This document shows, piece after piece, positions 36,721 through 49,424 of a stretch of 64,000 nucleotides of DNA. The notes beneath the pieces were generated by a model. That model made no database searches, had not been told where the DNA came from, and saw only the letters and a list, made by a program, of their open reading frames with translations. A program made the position numbers and the translations under genes. This DNA comes from Sphagnum compactum (lineage: Eukaryota > Bryophyta > Sphagnopsida > Sphagnales). Location of the stretch: the NCBI GenBank assembly GCA_965153455.1, contig OZ234494.1, positions 23,312,001 to 23,376,000 on the forward strand. Reading direction: 5' to 3'. Positions within the stretch are counted from its first letter, which is position 1; every line of letters begins with the position of its first letter.

Positions 36721-36990
36721 AAACTATTGTTGGTTTGAACTTTGTATGTTTGAACTCACCGGAAGGGGCTCTGAGACTTCATGGAACATCATTTTAAACT
36801 ATTGTTGGTTTGAACTTTGTATGTTTGAACTCACCGGAAGGGGCTCTGAGACTTCATGGAACATCATTTTAAACTATTGTTGGTTTGAACTTTGTATGTT
36901 TGAACTCACCGGAAGGGGCTCTGAGACTTCATGGAACATCATTTTAAACTATTGTTGGTTTGAACTTTGTATGTTTGAACTCAGCAGAAG
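36721..36990 (+). repeat. 75-bp tandem repeat, three identical copies plus one diverged
   Basis: Copies start at 36721, 36796, 36871 and 36946, exactly 75 bp apart. The first three are identical by eye and the fourth diverges at its end. As 75 is divisible by three, the array keeps a reading frame open over 324 nt (about 36683-37006; a 25-residue period rich in Cys, Phe and Trp). A much older relative may follow at about 37045-37120. Confidence 0.9.
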
Positions 36991-37750
36991 GGGCAGAGAG
37001 CCGTAATGGGTCACAGTTCATGTTTCTTTTTGGGGGAGACTTCCATGGAACTGTTTTGCTATTTTAACTGTTGCTGGTTTGAAGTTTGAACTTACCATAA
37101 AGGCCAGAGTCATTGCATGATGAGCCCTTTGTTTGTTTTGCTGTAGATAGTTGTAGTTTTGGTCATTAGTCATTTATTTAACCCTTGCTTACTTATGACC
37201 TTTTTTCCTTCTAATTTTCTACTCTTGTTTTCTTGTATTCACTTGTACTTTTGAGATGATTCCAAGCATAATCCCATTTGACATACTCACTGAACTTGAG
37301 ATGGGAAACCAAGTGATCATTTGGATTTTGGACCCATGTGAAGAAAGGATTGAACAAGTAGATGTTACCAAAAGAAATGTGTTAAAACAATAGCAAAGAG
37401 TAGAGACCTACAAGAATGCTTGACCTCCAACCAAAATGTGATTTGATCCCCTTGTGAAGAAGTTAGTTTAGTGGTCGGAGTGAGCTTGTAAAGGACTTTC
37501 AATTCTATTGATTGTTCAGCAAGCTCAAAGTATAGTGTAAATTGAAAAAGTTATAATGGGAAATTCCTAAGACAAACTCCCTTTATTGGTTCGGAAATAG
37601 GTCATGAAAATGTATTGGGTTGAAGTTGTGGGCAAATTCTTCTAATTTTGTTAGCCACGGTATTACCTCACGTTTATAACTCCTTACAAATGCCTTGAAT
37701 ATATATATCATTTGCCAAATTCATGCCCCCCTTTGCCTAATTTGAACATC

Positions 37751-37963
37751 ATAGTACCTTGGTGGCTTTGGCACAATTTATTTATTTTTCTAAATGCCAA
37801 AATTTTCAAAAAATAATTTTCTCAATTTGAAATTCTTTTTGAAGGAAAATGAAGAATCTTTTGGAAGAGTTTAAATTTATTTTATTTTTTTGGAAAATGG
37901 AATCTTCAAAATTAATTAATTAAGTATTTGGCAAACATGTGCCCAAGCCATCAAGGTACGATG
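37751..37963. mobile_element. MITE-like element, copy A
   Basis: Left end GTACCTTGGTGGCTTTGGCACA and right end TGTGCCCAAGCCATCAAGGTAC are imperfect inverted repeats of about 22 bp enclosing about 170 bp of AT-rich DNA. Internal TTAATTAATT and TCTTCAAAA motifs are shared with copies B-E. The left flank ends in ATA. No coding capacity. Confidence 0.6.
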
Positions 37964-38361
37964 GTATTATAAGCGTCATTGATTGTTCATTGTGTTCATA
38001 AGAAAGGGCAAAGTGATTGTTCATTAGTTCCCTAAAAGCATTGACAAAGGCTTTAGGTCTATGCATGTTCAATGATTTGTTGACATAATGAATATGCAAA
38101 TTTAGTGCTGAATTATCTCCTAGGATCATAAACACGTGGAATGTATAATGATTGGTTAATGTGAATGTTATTCAAATTTTTTATCTTATTTTGCTACAAT
38201 AAAAAAATCTAGTTGTGATAGGTTCAACTTGGTTAGCATACGTCTTTTGACTAGCGCATAGTTACAATTGATTGATTTCTAGGTCATTACATGGACATTA
38301 TTAGCCTTGTTCGAGAGCCAATCGTGACCATCTCTACTTTAAAAACAATGTCACATTGTTA

Positions 38362-38480
38362 ATGAAACTCTTGTTCAACTTGTCACATGAATGATGAAAC
38401 TCTTGTTCGACTTGTCACATGAATGATGAAACTCTTGTTCGACTTGTTGTCACATGAATGATGAAACTCTTGTTCAATTT
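38362..38480 (+). repeat. 32-35 bp tandem repeat, four copies
   Basis: GAAACTCTTGTTC occurs at 38364, 38396, 38428 and 38463, followed by (A/G)ACTTGT and CACATGAATGAT. Confidence 0.85.
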
Positions 38481-38639
38481 TGAACATGCAAGTACAAGAT
38501 GCTTCACTGAATGTTCTTTTTCATCAGGATTTCATTTCAAACTTTAGTGAAAAAGGACATGAGATGTTTGGCTAATTCCAATTCTAATCGGAAGTATATC
38601 ATATGGTGCATCAGTTAGTTAGAAATAGCACATTAAACA

Positions 38640-40290
38640 TAACTATGACGGGTTCCAAATGATGGAAATTAAAATTAAGATGTGTTTTTCACATTATCAA
38701 GGATCATATTCTAATTTTGAGTTAGCTAAGGTGAACAAACACACCAGATCCCACATAATCCCCTGAATTGAATACTGTAAGCTGAAAATAGTCTTTGGAT
38801 ATATGCAATCCCAAAACATTTAGTGTTTGTAAAGAAACAAAAAACCGACATTCACAAGAAGGCAAATATTGGATACATAATAGTGTAAAGAAGAGGTTCT
38901 TCAATCATACTAACTTCACAAGAATCAAAAAAGATTTCTCAAGTTGTCTATCATGAACGTCACGGTGAAAGAAGTATTGAAAACAGAAATCTTCCTGATG
39001 CCTTGAATGGGTTAGTCCATTGTGTTATCTAGGTCTTCTTCACAATGAACAACATGCGCAAACATTAGGGCAGACATTCTCTCTTTTAGGGTTCAGGGTT
39101 CAGAGGTTGGAGGAAAATATCAATTTTATTTTCATTCAAGAAGCCTTCTTACAAAGTAGCTCAAGAATCATCATCGGCAATTTGAAATCCTAGAAAAAAT
39201 CTTCATAACATGCTCGGCTAAATTACTTACAGATGCAATAAGCACTGAAGCTTTTGTCAAGCATTGAACCCTAAAGACACCAATTTTCACTACCAACACT
39301 TTGTTTCTATTATAGAAAAGAAGAAATGTGCTCTTATTCATGTGCTGCAGAACATCTGTTTGGACTTTGGACCTTCAGCAGAACAGCAATTAGTACCAAC
39401 ATATATCTTTGAAATTTAAATCTCCACAACAATTTGAAGGTAACATGAGAATGAGTGTAGTCAATGCGAGTTGCTCACAAAAGAGTCAGTAACCATCACC
39501 TTCATCATGAATAGCAGCAACAAGCTGCCATGACTACCCACTGACTTCATCAGCTCCCAACAGTGGGTATAGATAAACATATAAGAATCTGCCCAGAAGC
39601 TCAGGCAAACCATCTTTCAAACCTTTGTCCAGGGTTTCTGTCACAATTCCAAAAGTCCCAACGTAAGATATACAGTTCAAAGAATCAAATTCATGGCCAA
39701 AATCTTCAGTGACAATTACCAGGCACAGAAATAGCTACTCAGCCATTCTTTGATTCTTATGGCTTAACTCTTACTGCCTTGCTCTTTGGAGTTCCTTCCA
39801 ACTATAAATCTTTCAAAGAATCAACCATGAAGGCATCAGATCTATGATCAAGAAGCAACCTTGTCATACATTTTTTATGACCACCTACTTGGGTTTCTGG
39901 AAATGGTTACCAGGGATTGCTCTTGTTGCCAGTAGAAGACCAAATGCGCATCTTTTGGGGGCAGATTCAGTGAGAGGTGGATGCTCCTAAAGCGAGTATA
40001 TCAGCCTTGCCAAACAAAACCCCTATTTCTTCATGCACTCCAGATGACATTGATCCATTTCTGTGCAAGAACCTTGCATCTTTCTTTCTTTGTCAACTAC
40101 AGCACAATGAGTTGATCATCTTCGCCCTTGACTTGACAACTCAAAGCTGTTCCTGCGAACAACACCACAAACAACAGCTGCTCCTGGCAACCCACAATAT
40201 ATTGTGCAACACAAGAGTTGGATTCATGTAAGAGGCAGAACAGATAGTCATACTCAAAGCTCACCTTCTGTCATAACATCTGCCTCTGTT
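38640..40290. other. Intergenic region left of the 40.3-40.9 kb locus
   Basis: No gene was recognised. Contains the second copy of the dispersed repeat also found at 25129-25285. Confidence 0.5.
39470..39622. repeat. Dispersed repeat copy 2 (pairs with 25129-25285)
   Basis: See the partner at 25129-25285; about 155 bp with the same block order. Confidence 0.6.
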
Positions 40291-40299
40291 CCAATTTCA

Positions 40300-40885
40300 G
40301 GATCCTTCAGCTTCCAAAGCCTCTAGATCAGGTTCCAGTTCCAACATGCTGAAGCTTGAATCACAAGAATCTGCCATCTGCCTCACATCAAAAGTCACAA
40401 TTGGATCATCAGGTCGACATACACATAAATTCATACACAAATGAAACACACACATGCAAGCAATTTTGCAAATCCCCAAGAAGAAAAGGAGCTCTCTCTG
40501 GACCTCATTTGCACACTCTCCACCACTATAACTTGCAGAATGCAGACAAGAATACACGAGATGAACCTCTTGAACTTCAGCTTCTGGATGATTTTTATGC
40601 TAGAAATCCTTCAAAGAGTTCTTCTGAAAACCATGCCCAGGGCAAAGAACAAGTATTTCCTTCAGAGAACAATGGAATTCTTCCTCGGAGAATTTCTTCT
40701 TCCTCAGAGAACTTCTTCTTCTCGTCTGCAATAGAGCAAGTGACGTTTCTGCAATTGCAATCGCAAAAGTCTGGAGCTTAATAAGATCGTTGTCATAAAA
40801 CTTTCGGAAAACGAAGACTTGCCTCTTTGAACGTGATGCGTTCCTCCTCTGGGACAACAAGACGCAAGCCCGGAGAGGATGCCAT
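40300..40885 (-). CDS. Uncertain small gene divergent from mTERF4
   Basis: On the minus strand an ATG at 40885 begins MASSPGLRLVVPEEERITF and reaches a possible GC-type donor (GAG|GCAAGT) or a weak GT donor 4 nt downstream. Further left, in-frame segments such as FSEEEEILRGRIPLFSEG (near 40700) and an acidic ending SMLELEPDLEALEAEGS with a stop near 40299 look protein-like, but I could not join them in one phase. It starts about 400 bp from the mTERF4 start, so a shared bidirectional promoter is possible. I do not recognise the family; it may be non-coding. Confidence 0.25.
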
Positions 40886-41288
40886 TGCTACAGCAACGGG
40901 AGCTTCGGCTTTCTGCAAGCGCTCGCTGCACTCTCTCTCTCTCGCGCTCTCTATTAAGCCTTTCTTATCCAAACGCCGTCTTTTCCATCACCAGTCCTCG
41001 CACAGTGCACTTTGTGACCACGAAGAGCGCTGCCGTGGTATCTTCTGTTGTTGCGCCTCGCGAGTCGCGAGTGAGTGCTGCAATCTCCATCGCTGTGGTA
41101 GCGCCAGTGGACGCCAGACAGCCTCTGCAAGAGCTTCTGTCGGTCTTCTTCTTCTCTCAGAGATTTTCTGCCGGGTTTTTTTATCTTCGGAAGAGATTTC
41201 GGAAATTTTGCAGCAGTTTTGCAGCAGTTGTTGAGAGGACAAACGGACTCCTGCAGAAGGAATCGAGAAGAGAGGAGTCAAGTTCGGG

Positions 41289-43307
41289 ATGGTGGCCGCG
41301 ACGATGCTCACATCCGTGTGTGCAGATGCGCTTTCAGCATCTCTACAGGCGGGATGCAGCAGCAACGGATGTTCCTGGAGTGCAAAGGAATTGTCGACTT
41401 CCAGACGGGGATTGTGCCTTTCTGCTTCTGTTTTTCTTCCTGCGAAATACTACTCTTCTCCCTTCTCTGTCACTTCTGCTGCAGCAGCGTTGTCACCACA
41501 GCGGCCAGGGGGTCTCACATCCCTCATTCTTCCTGCAAGGTAATTCTAGCAGTCTTCATTCCGCACTTCTTGCTGAGCTTTTCCTAGGGTTTGGTTTCCA
41601 GGTTCGGAGCAGCAGCAAAACTCCAGTCACCCTTCCTTCCATCAGTGAAGAAAGGGTGAAGCTCCTGCAGATGTCGCAACTGCTGTTGCTGATAATCATC
41701 AGGTCTATGTCGAGCTCTTGAGGAACTTCTGTGATGCGGTGGAGCTCCACAAGTTCCACTAGTGGCTGCTATGTCTTGTGGCCAGCAGCAGGAGACACAA
41801 TGCAGATGGGTGGAGTTTTCATGGAATGGTGTTTGCTTGCAACTCTTGTTTTTTGAAGAGATTGGGGTCTTGACTTTGTTGCAGAAAGCTTGAGAAAACA
41901 ACTACTGGAGTGTGGAGAAGCTTCTTCTTCTTCACAAGTGTTGTTGGAACATCTGCAACCAATTACACCTTTGCAGAGCCAAGCATCACTGCAGGAGAGG
42001 TAGAAAAATATGGGAAGCAGATTGAAGACCAGGAGCTTGTATTGAACTACCTCAGGAGTGAGGGAATTGACTCTGAGGAACTCAGAGAATTGGAGCTTCC
42101 GGAATCAGTTGAAATTGTGAAAGAAAGGGTTCAGTTTCTCAAGCAGATAGGCCTCACTGTCAAAGACATCAACGACTACCCACTCATGTTGTGTTGCAGT
42201 GTGAGGAGGAACCTCGTCCCTGTTCTCAACTACTTAGAATCCTTGAAAGTCACCAGCAGCGCTCTTCCTGTGCTCGTGCGCAGGTATCCTCAAATCTTGC
42301 ACACCAGTGTTGTTGTTGATTTGCAGCCACATGTGACGTACTTGGAAGGATATGGCATCCCACCAGAGCAGCTTGGAGATGTACTAACAAGATTCCCTGA
42401 AGTTTTTGGCCTCAAGATCGAGGGAACCATGAGCACTTCCATTGCATATCTGGTGATGATCGGTGTGAATCCTCGCCAGATTGGAGCCATCCTCACTGAG
42501 ATACCTCAGCTCCTTAGTATGCGTGTTGGGAATAACCTTAAGCCAAAGATAGATTTCCTTACCAGTTTAGGAATTCCAATCTCTGCTGTTGCAAAGATGA
42601 TTGAGAAAAGACCTTCTATTCTAGGGTTTGGCCTTTTTGACAAATATCACACTGCAGTAGATAGCTTGCTAGAGCTTGGTGTTAGGAAAGAAGCAGTAGC
42701 CCAACTCCTGCTGCAGTTTCCAGATGTTTTAGGGTTAGATGTTAAGGCAAAGCTGGAAGAGAAATTGCCATGGCTGACTGAGGAAGTTGGCATCAGTGAA
42801 GAGAGCTTAGGACCTGTTCTTGAAAAACTTCCCCAAATCCTTGTCATCAATGTGGCTATGGCAAGGAAGCGGATTGAGTTTCTCCTGGAGTCAGGTTTTT
42901 TGGCAGAAGATGTGAAGCTGATGATCTCAGAATGTCCACAATTGCTCGCCATGAACATTGAGAAAACCTTGAAGCCAAACTTACGCTTCCTTGTTGATGA
43001 GATGAAGAGGCAGATTGAAGAGGTTGTTGAATTCCCACTGTTCTTGACATACAATTTGGACAAGAGAATACGCCCACGATATGAAAAAATGCGACAGAAG
43101 TGCAGCTTGGCCTGGATGTTGGACTGCAGTGACAGAACATTTGAAGAGAGATCAAGCCTTGATATTGAAATGTTTGATGATACAGACGAAACAGTAGCTG
43201 GTTCTGTTGAGGATGATCAAACACAGGGACAGGGAGATGATGGAATAAATGAGGGTGAAACTGATGGAGAGTATTTCTCCGAAGATAGTGACACAGATAG
43301 GAACTAG
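41289..43307 (+). CDS. MTERF4: Chloroplast mTERF protein, mTERF4 (BSM/RUG2) type
   Basis: Two exons, 41289-41539 and 41885-43307, join in phase (AG|A = Arg) to about 557 aa. The first exon is a Ser/Ala-rich, acidic-poor chloroplast transit peptide (MVAATMLTSVC...). The second holds about nine mTERF repeats with recurring YPxxL, RFPEV and CPQLL motifs, such as LVRRYPQIL, LTRFPEVFGL, LTEIPQLL and IEKRPSILG. It ends in CSLAWMLDCSD plus an acidic tail. The EGTMSTSIAYLV segment and the SLAWMLDCSD/acidic tail match my memory of Arabidopsis mTERF4. mTERF4 is a nucleoid/RNA-binding factor in plastids, and its maize orthologue promotes group II intron splicing. The GTG at 41910 is not the start: the upstream exon with the transit peptide joins in frame. 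It converges on the HMG-box gene. Confidence 0.93.
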
Positions 43308-45351
43308 ACATTGCACTTCAGCTGTGGCTATGGTGGGCAACCAAGAATCCTCAGCAATGACGTTTCTCCATCTACTTTGTAAGAAACTCAGCCATCCATC
43401 TCATTGAGGCAACAGACATGACAACTAGCATAAATTTTAGGTGCGCTGGTGGGCTGTGTTGACACCTAAGGGCTTATTGTACGTGCAGGGTGGGCGTAAT
43501 TGTTTGTTTGTTGCTATTTACATCTAGATAGATGGGAATTTCAGGAAGGCTTTTTTACTTGTTCTGTGTGCACCCTGTTGAAGAAAGAAGTAAAAATGGC
43601 TGGAAAAAGGGATCTCAGACTTGTTACTTGCTGGGTTTTTCTTGTTGCAGATGAAGGACCTGAGGCATAGAGGACAGTTGATGGATCAATTTTGCACTCA
43701 AGTGACAGTTGTCCTCATCACATGTTTGATGGATCTTACGGAGGCAAATTTGTAAACTAGTTCCATTCTAATTGAAAGAGCAACTTGCTCAAACATATTC
43801 TGCTGTGTGTTCTATTCCCATGTCCATCTGTTTTTGCTATGAGTTGTTGCAGGGATTCTTGTGCTGCTTACGCATGTTCATGGAGTGGTCCATATTAGCT
43901 CTTCAATGCTATGCTTTTAATTTGGATTCCTTCATTCATATGCTTGGTTGGACATCCACTCCTTAGCCAGCTCTTAACGGAATTTTAAGATCTAGATACA
44001 TGGTCTTGAACCTTTTTTCCAAAAGCTTGTGCAGACATTTAGTTGTCATGTGGAAAGCCTTGTATTCTTGTCTGGTATCAGCAGAGAATGTTCCAAGACT
44101 AAAGCTGATGTTGTAACTGGTTTAAGATCTGCAGTGATGAAATTGTTCTGGCACAGATTTTACAGTTTCTATCCCTCCTTTGTCAGGCTAAAGTCACAGT
44201 TTGCAAGAGATTTCACCAAACTAAACTTGGATTATTTCACCAATTAAACAGTACCTCTTTCAATCTCTCATATCATTGCAATTGTCTCTCAACTCTTAAA
44301 TGCAGCGGGATTGGTGTCACCTCAAAAAATGTTCAATCAAATAGAAGACTGGTACACCATCTATATGTACGTATGAATGGATTATGACAATGATGAATGC
44401 AAGTTTGTACACCATTGTCGATTTTTTGATTAAACCAGTAACTGATTTGTACAGCAAGTTAAGTGGTAATGTATTGACAACAAGCTCTGTCAATATTTTC
44501 TTGGTATGATAAAAGATTCATCATAGTTTTTTCCATAGAGAATTTATAGCAAATTCTCCCTGCAGAGGGAATTTGGTTACCAAGGATTTACTTGCAATTG
44601 AGAATCTTTCATCCTCCAAATGTGCCTGGAATTTACTTCTTACATTTCTTGGGGTTCAGGAGTTCATTTTCAGCACCTGTTTGCTGCTGATCCAAGCCTG
44701 GGAAATGAACTATTTCTCAGTTTTGGAAATAAACATTCAGTGAAGGATTGGTTCTATGTATATTTGCTCCCTACAATTGCATTTTGGAAAAGAATGGCAG
44801 CACATCTAGTAATTGAGAATTGCACATTAATGGTGAATAAAAGACTAAGTTTCATATTAGATCTAATATGCAGCGATAAAATATACAATCGAGAAATATG
44901 AAGAAACTCATATATGCAATAAAAATAGCAATATGCAAGAGACCATATGCTTTTGTGTAAAATTGTGTAAAATTGTCAAAGCCATCTAAAGTCAAAATGG
45001 AGGACATTATGACATGAATTTCCCTGTCAACAAGAAAAAAAAAACAGGACAGCTACATTTGTACAGTGGTCTACAATGAGATTGAAAGCAAATTCACATC
45101 CTGTGCTGAAGACCTGCAGGTGGAATACTACTACTACAAATTCAGTAGTTCTCTCTCCCCCTGAAAACATACACCTCTGTAGGAAGTGTTGAGACTTTGG
45201 TGAAAGAAGTAAGCAATCCATGATGAATGACTTCTAGATTGCAGAACATTGTAAAGGTCTGCAACTCGTTCTCATCTCCCACCAAAAGCAATTTTGCCTT
45301 TCACGTAAAAGACAAAAGGGCAAAATGTCAATTGTAGCTTTGGTACTCAGA
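43308..45351. other. Convergent spacer between mTERF4 and HMG-box gene
   Basis: Should contain both 3' UTRs. No conserved frame was recognised. Confidence 0.6.
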
Positions 45352-47399
45352 CTAGTCTACATCTGCATCATCAGCATCCTGCAAATCCCAAACCAAAACT
45401 GTTCAGATGCTTACAGAATGAGCAAAGAACTCATCAGAAACATGACTACATATATCATTGTGCTAAGAAACATTGAACTAGATGTCTGATTTCTCCTACA
45501 TTTCCAATACCACAGACCAGGAAGCCAAATAGTTTACACAACAAATCAAATATCACCTCCTCTGCATCGTCCTCTTGGACCTCAGACTTATTTGATCTCC
45601 CTGACCCATCAGATACATCTTCCTCTTCCACATCATGCTCCCCTGCCTGTAAGCACCAGAGACCCATATTAGACATTAATAAAATCTCAAAACATAACAC
45701 ATCAAATCAGTGTCATTGGCCAGGAACAACCACCTTGGCAGAGCCTTTATTGTTGTACTTTGCCAATGCCTTCTCATATGTGGCCTTCCTTTGTAGTGCC
45801 TCTTCATTGTAAGGTGCTTTCTCCTGCAATATGGACAAGGAATCACTGTCAGAGGACAATAAAACCACTTGTGGAGCTCAAACTCATTGTTTGCAACATG
45901 CATTGCTATGGAAGGGAGATGCTATTAACCATCTTTGTTGCAACATCTATTCAAAACATACAGATATCGATATCATTGCCATCACATTGCTTTCCTTGCT
46001 AAAGAAACCTGACAACTGCTCTTAGAAAACAAACATCACATGAAACTAACCTCCTCAGACATTTGTTTCCATTTCAGACCGCCAGCCTTGCCAACCTGCA
46101 AATTACCAAGACATTAGCAAGCTGGCTCCCACAACATTCAGAGTGCACTATGTTTGGCCACTAGCAAATACGGCAAAAACATGCTTCCAGAACCTCTGTC
46201 AGATATGAATAGCTTCCAGAGACAGTATAAACAATAAAAGCAAGACACATAGTGTAGATAGCGTGAAACACACATTGCCGCAAAGTAAGGTGCACATTAC
46301 CTCTGCAACCCCCTTCACATCAGGATTTTCTTGTTTGTGAGTCTTCCTAAAGGTCTCCCTGCAATGAAATCCTCACCAAAGTGAGATGGGTTTCACAGGA
46401 CACATCTGCGTTTGTTGCCTCGCTATAAATACGCATACATTTGCAGAAACCTGTTTAGATAATGTGCGGGAGGATCTTACATGAAAATGAAGAAACCAGA
46501 TGCAGGCCGTTTTGGCATATTAGGATCTTTGGCGGCCTTTTTGGATGGTTTCGATGGTTTCGTCGCCTTCGCTTTTGGAACTTTTACCAATTTCTCTGGT
46601 TTCTCCTTGACATCGCCTTTTCGCTTCTTTCCCACTCTGTTATGCATAACAAAAAGATGCTCAGTCCGGTGTTTTGTAATTCTGCCATTCCTGGCTATCA
46701 GGAATCCATCACTTCTGGCCAAAATGCGTCATAATCTGTGCAAGTCATCTCAGCAGAAAAAGACCATGCACACAGCAATTACAGATGTAGTAAAGCCTCA
46801 CTCTTCCTCGCTCTTCTTGGTCTCCACAACTTTGGCAGAAACTTTCATCTTGGCTGCTGACACCAACATGAAAACCAAAGAAACGTAAGGAATAGCCTGC
46901 GTTGTGATAAATATAACTAGCACAGAACCGCCCAAAGAAGAAAACAATAGCCACTGAATGATAGGATTGTTATTAGACTTGGTAGATCAAGGAACCAGGA
47001 TTACGTTGATTATAGTCCAAGATCCATTCCCCTGCGTGTGAAAATGATCTCAGGCAAAACGACTCACTTGTGATGGCCTTGGTTTTCGCTTCCAAGGTGC
47101 AGTCGTGCATGTCAAACATGGCGATCGCAATGTCCTGTTTGCATTTATCACTGAGCAAAAAGAATCCCAGGCGATTAGTGTTGGACTCCAAACTGCACAA
47201 ACGATAAATGCTTTGGACTACTGTGATTTTCTGATAGAGCGAAGAGAGAGAAAAAATCACTGAAGAGTGCTGGAAGGCGCTGAGATTACCAGCGAGCGAA
47301 GGCACTGCCGTCAGTGCTTCGCTTCAAGAGACTCGGGTCGACATCAACCCTCTTTCGGGCTTTCGGCGCTTGCGTTTTGGATGCTGCTGCTGGCGCCAT
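45352..47399 (-). CDS. Plant HMGB-type protein with N-terminal CxxC/HxC motif and one HMG box
   Basis: Nine minus-strand exons in phase: 47399-47290, 47150-47068, 46856-46802, 46636-46481, 46358-46301, 46095-46051, 45823-45734, 45646-45557 and 45378-45352, giving about 237 aa. Residues 37-54 contain C-x2-C-x11-H-x-C (CDKC...HDC), a zinc-finger-like pattern shared with a subset of plant HMGB relatives. Lys-rich residues 66-120 precede a single HMG box (about 121-193, MPKRPASGFFIFM ... EEKAPYNEEAL), and an acidic Glu/Asp tail ends in DADDADVD. HMGB proteins bend DNA in chromatin. An upstream non-coding exon is likely: a donor at 47837 and acceptor at 47470 fit a 5' UTR intron, and a TATAAAA element lies further up. 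In exon 3 the acceptor could alternatively be 3 nt downstream. Close to Arabidopsis At2g34450-like proteins. Confidence 0.88.
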
Positions 47400-49424
47400 G
47401 TTTACACCTCGCATCACAGGCTCACAGAGCGCTAATGCACGAAATCAACAAATTTCAAAACCGCGCAACCTGCAGATGAAAAGGAAAATATCGAAAAATA
47501 AAATCAACAAACAAAAAAAGGCAACTTCCAACTGTCATGGATCGTGACAATGCATCAGATTGGCCTCGAAGAGCTCCCCGACACTACATGCACATCAGAG
47601 CGAGCATCTACGTCACGCTGCTACAATTTTCTTCCTCCCGATCTCTCTCTCTCTCTGGCTCAGAAAAAAAAACGGAAAAGCTTCCTGCACTTCCGTTTCA
47701 ACCTGCCTGCACACAGTACCGCACCGCACTAATACAAGCAACCTTGACGACGACAAGGATAACGCCTCTTCAATTTTCAAAATGAGCGATGAATAAACAA
47801 ACCAAAAAAACCGAGGAAAACAACGCGTGAGCTCTACCTGAGAAATTTTGCCGCAAAAAAACGCCGATGTGAATAAAAATGCAGACGCAGACGATACCGA
47901 TACGGGAAACAATGAGATCACAGTGGAGTTGGATTCTGGAGAGGAGAAGTAGAGAGATGGAGGCGCGGCAACGCAGCGCAGGGCGGGAACGGGAGGCAAG
48001 CAGGCAGCGCAAGGGAAGGGCGAAAAAGAAACCAAGGCAGTTCAAACTTCGAACACTCCCAGCCGAATCCGCGCGCGGGAAACGTTCTCTCTCAATACTT
48101 GCGCATTTTATAGACCATAGCAGCGGCAATCTTGAGGTTCTCAGAGAGTTCCCAGAGTTGCAGTCCCGTTCCCAATGAAAATTTGCCTTCGATACTTTAT
48201 TACCTTGGCAACTTCGAAACTAATTATATATTATTTGTAGAAATGTAGAAGTTGTCAAAAAAAAAAAAAAATTCCGAAAAAACAAAAAAATTTGCAAGGA
48301 AAAAAAGATTATTTTGAAATATTCAAGAATACCTACTCTTTTTTTGATATTTGAAATCTTCAAAAGTAATTAATTATTCACAATATGTACAGACACCTTT
48401 TTAAGGCATGTACATGAAAATGAGCATTCACTAGAGCACATAACAACATGATGATGATTGAAAAGTATTGGAAGGGTGAAAAAAAAAATTCCTGAAAAAT
48501 GTGATTAGGTTAAACAGGGGAAGAGGCCTTGCCCATTACATTAAAAAGTATCTTATTAAGGCAAAGGAAGAAGAATTATGGAAACTCAAAGGTTAAACTC
48601 GGTCATGGAACTTGCCCAATCTTACTTAAAAAGCTATGTTTCTTTTCTTTCTTCAAGTGAGCCACGAGAAAAGGAAGATCCATGCCTACAATGAGAATTC
48701 TTCAAAGAACGCATTGAGTTGAAATTTTTAACTTAGTCTTTTTACGAAACTTTGGAAGTGAAAAAGTCAATTCAAAATGAGTTTTTAATTTTTAATTTAG
48801 CTTTTGGGCGAAACTTTGCCAATAAAAAATAAAACACTCCAAAATGACTCCAAAAATAGAAGAAGAAAAGGGGGAAAAGAAGTTGCTTCGTTCATGAGGA
48901 AGCCTCTCATCCATGAAGATCACAATGTCAAAGATATAACACATTAGTGCCAGCCTCTCTCATAGATGAAGACTTATATCATCCATGAGAACAGATGACC
49001 AAGTTCATAATGTCGTGCTCGTTCTCCGTTTCTTTGTTTGCCGCTACTCGCGAGCGACCAAGGCTTCACGGAGAAGCTTTGGGGCGCCGCTAATTCTTCG
49101 CACAATTGCGCTACCCTTTTCTCTCTGAAAGTTTCTCTTTGTGCATTTTTAATTTTGCATCGGTCCGAGATATGCGTTTTTGGCGATGGCGTAGACACGT
49201 CCATTGCATTCTTTGTCTTCTTTTGTGGAGTTGATTCTGGTGCGTACTTCTGGCGCTTCTCTGGTTCATGTTTTTTCATGTTTTCTGTTTTTCCATCCTT
49301 TTAGGTCTCTCAATTCCTGCACAAGAGTTTTGGATCAAACCCGTGAGCTATTTGTGTTTTGAAGCTGAATGCGTGAATATCATCAAGCGTGGGTTGAAGA
49401 TCCAGGAGCGACAGGGAAGGCATC
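47400..49424. promoter_or_regulatory. Bidirectional upstream region of the HMG-box and nuclease genes
   Basis: The two start codons are 2 kb apart and transcribed away from each other. On the minus strand TATAAAA lies at about 48107-48113, upstream of a 5' UTR donor at 47837. MITE-like copy B lies at about 48197-48400. On the plus strand a possible 5' UTR intron (about 49239-49304, ending TTTTAG) precedes the nuclease start. No other gene was recognised. Confidence 0.4.
48197..48400. mobile_element. MITE-like element, copy B (reverse orientation, worn)
   Basis: Starts TTACCTTGGCAACTTCGAAACTAATTATAT, related to the right end of copy C read in reverse. The other end keeps only the internal ATCTTCAAAAGTAATTAATTATTCA block. 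Terminal sequence on the right is badly decayed. Confidence 0.45.

Noticed and set aside
40879-41721. Plus-strand 280-codon open frame overlapping the mTERF4 start region
   Set aside because: Ser/Leu/Arg-rich composition from a CT-rich 5' UTR. It competes with the mTERF4 transit-peptide exon, which joins in phase to a conserved protein.
41910-43307. mTERF4 starting at GTG 41910
   Set aside because: An upstream ATG exon gives a transit peptide and joins in phase (AG|A), so the GTG is internal.
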